A program made the position numbers and the translations under genes. Below are positions 55,514 to 61,849 of a stretch of 64,000 bases of DNA, piece after piece. Every line of letters starts with the position of its first letter. Position 1 is the first letter of the stretch. Location: assembly GCF_014191985.1 (NCBI RefSeq), contig NZ_JACHXI010000006.1:62001-126000 (forward strand), written 5' to 3'. Under the pieces are notes generated by a model that saw nothing but the letters and a program-made list of their open reading frames with translations, was not told the DNA's origin and ran no database searches. This DNA is from Azomonas macrocytogenes. Lineage in GTDB: Bacteria; Pseudomonadota; Gammaproteobacteria; Pseudomonadales; Pseudomonadaceae.

Positions 55514-55725
55514 GTCGAAACTCCTGAATCGTCACTGTCGATAAGGATGTCGCGTTCGATTACCAGGTACGCCAGGTTCCCTACGAAAACGGCCAGCACC
55601 GAGCGATACCGCATGAAAAGAGACTCGTGCGCACGGCGTTGCTCGTTTAACCTCGCTTACCTGCTGCCTGCCTCTATGGCCCGAACTGCGCTCGCCGATT
55701 TCGTATAGAACCTACTTTGGCCCGA

Positions 55726-56817
55726 ATGCGACATATTTTCGTTCTACTTTATCATTTGCTACTGCGCCGGATTTTCCTGCTGTCGGTTTTGTTGCTAAGT
55801 GGTTGTGCCAGCTACTATGGCCAGCTCGCCTCGGGGCAGCTTTCGCTGCTCCAGTCGCGCCAGTCCATCGACACGCTGATCGGCGACCCTGGGCAGGACG
55901 CCGAACTGCGCCAGCGCCTGGCCTTGCTGCTCAAGGCCCGCGCCTTCGCCAGCAGCAATCTCGGCCTGCCGGATAACGCCAGCTACCGGCAATACGCGGA
56001 CATCCAGCGTTCCTATGTCGTATGGAACGTCTTTGCCACTCCCGAGTTCTCGGTCGAGCCGCTGCAACACTGCTTCCCCATTGCCGGCTGCGTCGCCTAT
56101 CGCGGCTATTTCCACCAGAGCGCCGCGCGGGCAACAGCGGCCGAACTGAGCCTGACCGGCCTGGACACCCTGGTCGCCGGCGTGGATGCCTATTCCACCC
56201 TCGGCTGGTTCGCCGATCCGGTACTCAGCTCCATGCTGCGCCGCAACGATGAACAGCTCGCGGCCCTGGTTTTCCACGAACTTGCGCATCAGCGGCTGTA
56301 TCTGCCGGGCGATACCGCCTTCAACGAGTCCTATGCCAGCTTCGTCGAACAGGAAGGTTTGCGCGAATGGCAGGCGCTGCGCGGTCTGCCGCCGCCGCGT
56401 GCGGAACGGGAGCGCGCTTACCGGCAACTGGTGGAACTGGTGCTGGCAACCCGTGAACGGCTGCGCGTGCTCTATGCCTCCGGCCAGCCGGAAGCGATCA
56501 TGCGGACGAACAAACAGGCCGAATTCATGCGCCTGCGGCAAGCCTACCATCGGCTGCGCGAGCGGGACTGGAAAGGCCAGGGCTACTTCGATCACTGGAT
56601 CAACCAGCCGCTGAACAATGCCACACTGCTGCCGTTCGGCCTCTACGATGGCTGGACGCCCGCCTTCGCGCGCCTGTTCGAACAGAGTGGGCGCAACTGG
56701 CCCGAATTCCATGCCGCCGTCGAAAAGCTCGCCCAATTGACTGACAGCGAACGCAATCGCCAGCTACAGGCGCTGATGACAGAGCAGGGACAGCAGACGC
56801 AAACCGCTGGAACCTGA
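55726..56817 (+). CDS. Predicted zinc aminopeptidase lipoprotein (PF10023-type)
   Basis: A 363-residue lipoprotein (LLLSGC lipobox near residues 22-27) with the metalloprotease motif HELAHQ at about 184-189 and the downstream NESYASFVEQEG that supplies the third ligand region. The family is annotated as predicted aminopeptidase. The ATG at 55726 is preferred; a TTG three codons earlier is possible, and neither has a strong ribosome site. It probably acts at the inner face of the outer membrane. Confidence 0.88.
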   Translation: MRHIFVLLYHLLLRRIFLLSVLLLSGCASYYGQLASGQLSLLQSRQSIDTLIGDPGQDAELRQRLALLLKARAFASSNLGLPDNASYRQYADIQRSYVVWNVFATPEFSVEPLQHCFPIAGCVAYRGYFHQSAARATAAELSLTGLDTLVAGVDAYSTLGWFADPVLSSMLRRNDEQLAALVFHELAHQRLYLPGDTAFNESYASFVEQEGLREWQALRGLPPPRAERERAYRQLVELVLATRERLRVLYASGQPEAIMRTNKQAEFMRLRQAYHRLRERDWKGQGYFDHWINQPLNNATLLPFGLYDGWTPAFARLFEQSGRNWPEFHAAVEKLAQLTDSERNRQLQALMTEQGQQTQTAGT

Positions 56818-56847
56818 TTACGCAAGCCCGTTTCGCGCCCGGATGGC

Positions 56848-57015
56848 TCAGGCGGCACTCTCGTGACCATTGCGCAACGGCGGCGGCAGAAGCCGCGGTT
56901 CTGCATTCCTGAGTTGCCGCGCCAGTTTCAGCAGATCCTGTTTTTCCATATACGGCACGGATAGGGTGGGTTTCTGGAGACTGTCATGGATGTATTTCAC
57001 ATGGCTGGAAGACAT
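56848..57015 (-). CDS. Small SOS-box-linked protein, 55 residues
   Basis: A 55-codon minus-strand ORF beginning MSSSHVKYIHDSLQKPTLS and ending in RNGHESAA. It has an AGAGGA ribosome site seven bases before ATG, and a perfect LexA-type operator directly upstream (57030-57049). The product is basic, with a helical middle (MEKQDLLKLARQLRN) and a proline run (LLPPPL). No family recognised. The regulatory context makes it a likely real, damage-induced gene rather than a chance frame. Confidence 0.65.
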   Translation of the reverse strand: MSSSHVKYIHDSLQKPTLSVPYMEKQDLLKLARQLRNAEPRLLPPPLRNGHESAA

Positions 57016-57029
57016 GGCGATTTCCTCTT

Positions 57030-57049
57030 TACTGTATTTTTATACAGTA
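57030..57049 (-). promoter_or_regulatory. LexA (SOS) box
   Basis: A perfect 20-base palindrome-like operator TACTGTATTTTTATACAGTA, matching CTGT-N8-ACAG with an AT-only core. It lies 15 bases upstream of the small gene at 56848-57015, so LexA binding would block its promoter. It is also about 225 bp upstream of the plus-strand cas3 remnant. Confidence 0.85.
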
Positions 57050-57275
57050 TTGCTTCCAGGCGCAATCGGCAAGCCCGATCTGCTTCCCTGCCAGCAGGGC
57101 AGGGTGGAATGCCTGCCACGTTTGAGCGCTCTGTCCCGGTTAGGAAAAGCGCTTTGCTATCTAATTCGCTGCCATGAAGACGTTGCGAGACTTGCTCTAT
57201 GGCGAACTATTACGGTTTCTTCAAAAAAACGGGAGCTGGATTGTTCTTACTGAACTTTGTTGATTCGGAGTCGCG

Positions 57276-57542
57276 ATGAGTGTTCCACCTTCTTATACAG
57301 CTCACTATCGTAAATCTGACGATACGTGGCAGCCTCTTTCCGAGCATTTATTTGGTGCAGCCGCTTGGGCCAGAATTTTTGCCCGGAAACTGGGCATGGA
57401 GCACTTGGGTGAATTGCTGGGCTTGTTGCACGATCTCGGCAAATACAGTCAGGAATTTCCGGCTTATATCAAGTCAGCTATCGGCTTGCTGAAGTCGCGC
57501 CCCACGCGGGCGCGCGGATTGAAACGTCGTGCTCTCGAGTAG
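57276..57542 (+). pseudogene. cas3: Cas3 HD-nuclease N-terminal fragment (type I-C)
   Basis: An 88-codon frame. The first roughly 73 residues match the N-terminus of Cas3 HD domains: YTAHYRKSDDTWQPLSEHL (His24) and LLGLLHDLGKYSQEF (His52-Asp53, Lys56). After SAIGLLK the frame runs into a CRISPR repeat and stops at TAG 57540. The rest of cas3 (helicase) and all of cas5, cas8c, cas7, cas4, cas1 and cas2 are missing. The start ATG looks original. It is a deletion relic. Confidence 0.8.
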
Positions 57543-57595
57543 AGAGAGGACCATTGGCAGGTCGTGCCCCGCGCGGGCGTCGGTATTCTCGCAAC
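57494..57595 (+). CRISPR. Vestigial CRISPR array: one repeat, one spacer, one degenerate repeat
   Basis: A 32-base repeat at 57494-57525 begins GTCGCGCCCC and ends GCGGATTGAAAC, the form of type I-C repeats. A 35-base spacer follows (57526-57560). From 57561 a second copy starts GTCGTGCCCCGCGCGGGCG (17 of 19 bases as in the first repeat) and then degrades through about 57595, as leader-distal terminal repeats do. No leader is visible. The array directly abuts the Cas3 fragment. Confidence 0.75.
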
Positions 57596-57607
57596 CACCA
57601 GTCCATG

Positions 57608-58675
57608 CTATGGCCGCGGTGGGGAGGGTAGCAGGTCGTGGCGTTTCATCAGGGTGCGCAGGGTGTGCCGGCTGATGCCGAGGCGGTCGGCGCTGTGTAC
57701 CTGGTTGTAGCGGTGACGCCTGAGCGTGGTTTCCAGAAGCAGTGATTCCCAGCGTGCGAGAAGGCTGTCGTCGCCGCGTTCCAGCAGTTCGGCCAGTTGG
57801 CGCTGGATGTCTTGCCAGAGGGTATCGCTGGGTGTGATGCCGGTTCGTTCGATGGATGAAGGGCTGGCCGTCCGGCGCTGCAGTTGCAGGTGCCAGGTTT
57901 CGATCAGTGGCCCTTCGCTCTGTAGGGCAGCGCTCAGCAGCGTGTTTTCCAACTCGCGGATATTGCCCGGCCAGTCGTGTGCCAGTAGGCACTGCATGGC
58001 CTCCATCGAGAGCCAGGGTTCTTTACGGGTATGTTCGCGGGCGAACTGGCCGAGGAAGTGGCGGGCCAGCGGCAGGATGTCACCAGGGCGTTCGCGCAAG
58101 GGGGGAATGCGCAGGGTGACGATATTGAGGCGGTAGAAGAGGTCTTCGCGAAAGCGTCCGCTGGCGATGGCTGCTTGCAGGTCTACATGGGTGGCACTGA
58201 TCAGGCGGACGTCGATGGGGATCGGCTTGCGTCCGCCGACCCGTACGACTTCGCGTTCTTGCAGCACGCGTAGCAGTTTGACCTGCAGTATCAGCGGCAG
58301 GTCGCCGATTTCGTCGAGGAACAGGGTGCCGCCGTGGGCTGCTTCGAACCAACCTTCGCGCCGGCCGATGGCACCGGTGAAGGCGCCGGCTTCGTGGCCG
58401 AAGAATTCGCTTTCGGCCAGGCTTTCGGTGATGGCTGCGCCATTCACGGCAATGAATGGCCCTTTGCGTCCGCTGCATTTGTGAATATGGCGCGCCAGCA
58501 GTTCCTTGCCGGTACCGGTTTCACCCTGGATCAGTACGGCGACCGAGCTGTCGGCTACTCGCTCGGTCTGCGCCAGGAGTTGCTGCGAGCGCTCATCGGC
58601 AAATAGCAAGGCTTTGGCGCGGATTTCTTCACGACTGTTTTCATGGTCGGCCAGGGTCAGGATGGGGACGTTCAT
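57608..58675 (-). CDS. Sigma-54-dependent transcriptional activator (SfnR-like)
   Basis: A 355-residue enhancer-binding protein without a receiver domain. AAA+ motifs: Walker A GETGTGKE at 51-58, GAFTGA at 97-102 (sigma-54 contact), [10 protein letters not shown], and a C-terminal Fis-type helix-turn-helix ([20 protein letters not shown]). Size and lack of sensor domain recall SfnR, which activates sulfone/sulfonate use. It is divergent from an AtsK-type dioxygenase preceded by a -24/-12 promoter, its likely target. The ATG at 58675 is chosen for family length. Confidence 0.88.
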   Translation of the reverse strand: MNVPILTLADHENSREEIRAKALLFADERSQQLLAQTERVADSSVAVLIQGETGTGKELLARHIHKCSGRKGPFIAVNGAAITESLAESEFFGHEAGAFTGAIGRREGWFEAAHGGTLFLDEIGDLPLILQVKLLRVLQEREVVRVGGRKPIPIDVRLISATHVDLQAAIASGRFREDLFYRLNIVTLRIPPLRERPGDILPLARHFLGQFAREHTRKEPWLSMEAMQCLLAHDWPGNIRELENTLLSAALQSEGPLIETWHLQLQRRTASPSSIERTGITPSDTLWQDIQRQLAELLERGDDSLLARWESLLLETTLRRHRYNQVHSADRLGISRHTLRTLMKRHDLLPSPPRP

Positions 58676-58732
58676 GAGGGCCTCGTGTTGAATGCTTTCA
58701 AGGCAATCTAGCGAGCTCTTCTTATGTTTAAA

Positions 58733-58757
58733 AATAATCAAATAAGCTTTGATTATT
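58733..58757. promoter_or_regulatory. AT-rich palindrome in the divergent activator/dioxygenase region
   Basis: A perfect ten-base inverted repeat (AATAATCAAA and TTTGATTATT around a five-base centre), followed by CTTTTTTTAC on the plus strand. Located 58 bp upstream of the activator start. It may be an operator, or a terminator isolating the two units. Confidence 0.4.
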
Positions 58758-58912
58758 CTTTTTTTACAAAAAATCGACTCCGCCTACTGCGGCGAACCCG
58801 GCAGATCGCGCCGATCGCTGCGTTGAATCCAACAGTGGGTGCAGGTTTCCCTGACTTGCAAAAAGCTCTGCAGGCCGCATGAATCCTGGCGTTGAGTGTA
58901 TGCTGCGAATGA

Positions 58913-58928
58913 CGGCACGCTTTCTGCT
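58913..58928 (+). promoter_or_regulatory. Sigma-54 (-24/-12) promoter of the dioxygenase gene
   Basis: CGGCACGCTTTCTGCT fits the TGGCACG-N4-TTGCW consensus except at the first base and one base of the -12 block; GG and GC are spaced by exactly ten bases. It lies 111 bp upstream of the AtsK-like start and in the right orientation. Confidence 0.65.
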
Positions 58929-59038
58929 TTGTCCCTTGTACCGCGAACTTGCCGATGGTCATCGCGGCTCGCCAGGGTCTTCCCCTCCCATGGCCAATAT
59001 TCCAATCACGACCCGGCAAATTCTGGAGGAGAACCGAT

Positions 59039-59953
59039 ATGAGCCTGAATATTCAGCCTGTAACCGCCCGTATTGGCGCCGTCGTTGAAGGCGTGCGCCT
59101 GACCGATCTGAGTGATGCGCAGTTTGCCGAACTGCAGCAGGCCGTACTCAAGTACAAGGCGTTGTTCTTCCGCGACCAGCATCTAAGCGACGCCGAGCAG
59201 GAAGCCTTCACCCAGCGTTTCGGTGAACTGGTGGTCCATCCTACCATTCCGACAGTGGAGCACACGCAGGGTATCTTCGATGTCGATTCCGAGCGTTCAC
59301 GCGCCAACTCGTGGCATAGCGATATCACTTTCGTGGTCGATTATCCGAAGATCAGTGTGCTGCGGGGCGAAGTGATCCCTGCGTTCGGCGGTGATACGGT
59401 GTTCGCCAATGCTGCCACCGCCTACCAGGATCTGCCGGAACCGCTGCGTAACCTCGCCGACAGCCTCTGGGCGCTGCATACCAACGATTATGACTATGCC
59501 GCGCCGAAGCAGATCGAGGCGGTAGCCACCAATCGCTTCCGGAACGAGTTCACTTCCACCGTCTATGAGACCGAGCATCCTTTGGTGCGCGTACATCCCG
59601 AGACCGGCGAGAAGGCTTTAGTGCTCGGGCATTTCGTCCAGCGGCTCGTCGGCCTCAGTAGCCATGATTCACAGCAACTGCTGAGGATTTTCCAGCAGCA
59701 TGTCGTCAGCCTGGAGAATACCGTGCGCTGGCGCTGGCGGCAGGGTGATGTGGCCATCTGGGACAATCGTGCCACCCAGCATGTTGCAGTCGATGATTAT
59801 GGCGATGCCCGCCGTATCGTGCGCCGTACCACTGTGGCCGGTGAGATTCCGGTATCGGTCAACGGTGAATCCAGCCGGGCGCTCAAACCTTCGCCGGAGA
59901 GCCGCATACCGCACAGCGAGCAAGCCAAGCTGGGGCTGAAAAAAGCCAGCTGA
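59039..59953 (+). CDS. atsK: Alkylsulfatase-type Fe(II)/2-oxoglutarate dioxygenase (AtsK/TauD family)
   Basis: A 304-residue TauD/TfdA-family dioxygenase closest in pattern to AtsK, which oxidatively cleaves alkyl sulfate esters to release sulfate. The iron site is His93 and Asp95 in NSWHSDITF and His248 in WDNRATQH; the 2-oxoglutarate arginine is in ARRIVRR. The ATG at 59039 has GGAGGAG upstream. A sigma-54 promoter and a divergent sigma-54 activator suggest induction in sulfate starvation. It may instead prefer sulfonates. Confidence 0.88.
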   Translation: MSLNIQPVTARIGAVVEGVRLTDLSDAQFAELQQAVLKYKALFFRDQHLSDAEQEAFTQRFGELVVHPTIPTVEHTQGIFDVDSERSRANSWHSDITFVVDYPKISVLRGEVIPAFGGDTVFANAATAYQDLPEPLRNLADSLWALHTNDYDYAAPKQIEAVATNRFRNEFTSTVYETEHPLVRVHPETGEKALVLGHFVQRLVGLSSHDSQQLLRIFQQHVVSLENTVRWRWRQGDVAIWDNRATQHVAVDDYGDARRIVRRTTVAGEIPVSVNGESSRALKPSPESRIPHSEQAKLGLKKAS

Positions 59954-59981
59954 TTTTCCTTGGTCCTTCGCAGGGGCTTCT

Positions 59982-60006
59982 GGGGCGATATTCGCCCCTT
60001 TTTTAT
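59982..60006 (+). terminator. Rho-independent terminator after the dioxygenase gene
   Basis: Seven-pair GC stem (GGGGCGA/TCGCCCC, 59982-59998) with a three-base loop, directly followed by TTTTTTAT, 28 bp after the stop codon. Confidence 0.9.
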
Positions 60007-60136
60007 TTCCTGAGTCTGGCTGCCGCAGGTACATTCGCCGGGCACTGTTTGTTCCTGCTACCGGTCATATCCGAAACACGGCCCGGCAGGGCCGGGATCT
60101 TGGTGCCGGTACGCGAAACGACAGGAGATTTCGCCC

Positions 60137-61036
60137 ATGCATGCCGAACTGATTTTCGATGCCCGCAACGAAGCAGGGGCAAGCCCGATCTGGAGCGTAG
60201 TCGAGCAGGCGCTCTACTGGGTCGATATTCCGGAACGGCGGCTGCATCGCTGGTCCGCTGTGGACAGCGCGCTGGACAGCTGGCAGGCCGAAGAGATGCT
60301 CGGTGGCATCGCCCGTTGCGCTGCGCGGGGAAATGGCTGGATCGCCGGCTTGCAGAGTGGGGTGTTCGAGCTGCGCCCCGTTGCGCACGGCAAACTTGCG
60401 ACGACTCGCCTGGCCGCTGTCGAGCATACCGCCGGGCACATGCGTTTCAATGAGGGCCGTTGCGACCGCCAGGGGCGCTTCTGGGCCAGCACCATGCATC
60501 TGGATACGGCGAATGCGCATCGGGTCGGCGCGCTTTACCGTTATTCGGTCGATATCCATGGCGCACGGCTGGTGCCCTACCTGCAAGGCTTTATCGTTCC
60601 CAACGGCCTGGCCTTCAGCCCGGACGGGAGAACCATGTACCTCTCCGATTCACATCCGATCGTGCGCTCGATCTGGACTTTCGACTACGACATCGACGCT
60701 GGCATCCCGCATAACCGGCGCCTGCTGGTGGATCTGAGTCATCATTCGGGCTGCCCGGATGGCGCAGCGGTGGATGAGGACGGGTGCTACTGGAGCTGCG
60801 GCCATGGTGCTGGCGTCGTTTATCGTTTCACGCCGGATGGCCGCCTCGACCGCACACTGGAGTTGCCGGTGAAGAACGTAACCATGTGCGCCTTCGGTGG
60901 CGCAAACCTGGATACGCTGTTCGTCACCTCGGCGCGCGCACTAGAAAAGGATTTGCACGATCAGCCCCTGGCTGGCGGGCTGTTCGCGGTGTATCCGGGC
61001 GTGAAAGGTCTGGAGGAGCCGGCGTTTCAGGGGTGA
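60137..61036 (+). CDS. SMP-30/gluconolactonase family protein
   Basis: A 299-residue six-bladed propeller lactonase. It has the metal-site segments: Glu in the N-terminal SPIWSVVEQALYWVDI, NEGRCDRQGRFWAST, FIVPNGLAFSPDGRTMYLSDSH, and Asp in GCPDGAAVDEDGCYW. It would hydrolyse sugar lactones, for example in pentose or hexonate oxidation. No sugar dehydrogenase or transporter is adjacent, so the substrate is open. Confidence 0.9.
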   Translation: MHAELIFDARNEAGASPIWSVVEQALYWVDIPERRLHRWSAVDSALDSWQAEEMLGGIARCAARGNGWIAGLQSGVFELRPVAHGKLATTRLAAVEHTAGHMRFNEGRCDRQGRFWASTMHLDTANAHRVGALYRYSVDIHGARLVPYLQGFIVPNGLAFSPDGRTMYLSDSHPIVRSIWTFDYDIDAGIPHNRRLLVDLSHHSGCPDGAAVDEDGCYWSCGHGAGVVYRFTPDGRLDRTLELPVKNVTMCAFGGANLDTLFVTSARALEKDLHDQPLAGGLFAVYPGVKGLEEPAFQG

Positions 61037-61096
61037 GGGCGGGTAGTGCAAGGTTGTTTCATTCATTGCCCTACGGTTTTGCGCCTTGCAGCGGTC

Positions 61097-61393
61097 CTAC
61101 TTGCCGATCAGCAGCAGTTTCCCCGTCTGCGGGTCGCGATAGACTTGGCCGACGCTTTCCAGCCCCTGGCCTGCGCTGCCTTCGAGCGAGTCAGGCAGGG
61201 TTGGCAATTCACGGCCACGTTCGACCGCTACCGGCTGGCGCTGGATCTTCAGCTGTTCCAGCAAATCGGTCTTGGCCACCAGGGCGGCGATCAGGCCACA
61301 GGCGAACACCAGGATCACATCGGCCAGGTTGGCCAGCGAGCCGAGTGGGTCGTCGTCGGCCTCAAAGCGTCTAGAGCGCCAGCGCTGGTTCAT
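61097..61393 (-). CDS. DUF2149 membrane protein (ExbD-like partner)
   Basis: A 98-residue protein with one membrane segment (NLADVILVFACGLIAALVA) after a basic N-terminus and a short periplasmic tail. DUF2149 proteins occur beside a MotA/TolQ/ExbB-like gene and a CobN-like gene, and the single N-terminal helix layout recalls ExbD/TolR. It overlaps the upstream ExbB-like gene by 23 bases and is the last gene of the operon. Confidence 0.85.
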   Translation of the reverse strand: MNQRWRSRRFEADDDPLGSLANLADVILVFACGLIAALVAKTDLLEQLKIQRQPVAVERGRELPTLPDSLEGSAGQGLESVGQVYRDPQTGKLLLIGK

Positions 61394-61847
61394 CGCGATG
61401 CTCCCTGGCCATGTCGGCCTCCAGTTGATCGAGCAGGTCGTCGTACCAGCGCCGCCGCAGACGGCTCAGGACGAAGCCGATGGCACCGGTGAAAAGGCCG
61501 AGTACGGTGGTATCGAAGGCCACGCGCATGGCCACGCTGAGAATTTGCACATCGCCTGCGCCGAGCGCCGACAGGCCTGGACCGAGTGGGATCAGCGTTC
61601 CCATCAGGCCGAGCATCGGGCCGATCCGGGCGACCACCTCGGCACGCCCCAGACGCTTGCGGGCACGCCGCTCGATGTCGTCCAATGGCAGGTTGCGCCA
61701 GCTTTTCAGCCCGCCGAAGCGTTCACCGAGGGCGATGCCGGTGTCGCAAAGCGCCAGCGCTACCAGGCCGAACAGGGCCCAGGTCACCGGTTCCAGCAAC
61801 CAGCCGACCAGCAGGTGCAGCCAGCTGAACAGTTGACTCTCGAACAT
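61371..61847 (-). CDS. MotA/TolQ/ExbB-family proton channel protein
   Basis: A 158-residue inner-membrane protein with three helices. The conserved channel region reads RIGPMLGLMGTLIPLGPGL and TTVLGLFTGAIGFVLSR, the TolQ/ExbB signature. It is shorter than standard ExbB (about 240). It starts two bases after the CobN-like gene and probably forms a dedicated energy-transducing pair with the DUF2149 protein. Confidence 0.88.
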   Translation of the reverse strand: MFESQLFSWLHLLVGWLLEPVTWALFGLVALALCDTGIALGERFGGLKSWRNLPLDDIERRARKRLGRAEVVARIGPMLGLMGTLIPLGPGLSALGAGDVQILSVAMRVAFDTTVLGLFTGAIGFVLSRLRRRWYDDLLDQLEADMAREHRDEPALAL

Positions 61848-61849
61848 TC

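Noticed and set aside
57174-57263. 29-codon ORF (MKTLRDLLYGELL...) before the cas3 remnant
   Set aside because: No ribosome site and very short; it lies within the presumed cas3 upstream region, so chance is the better explanation.
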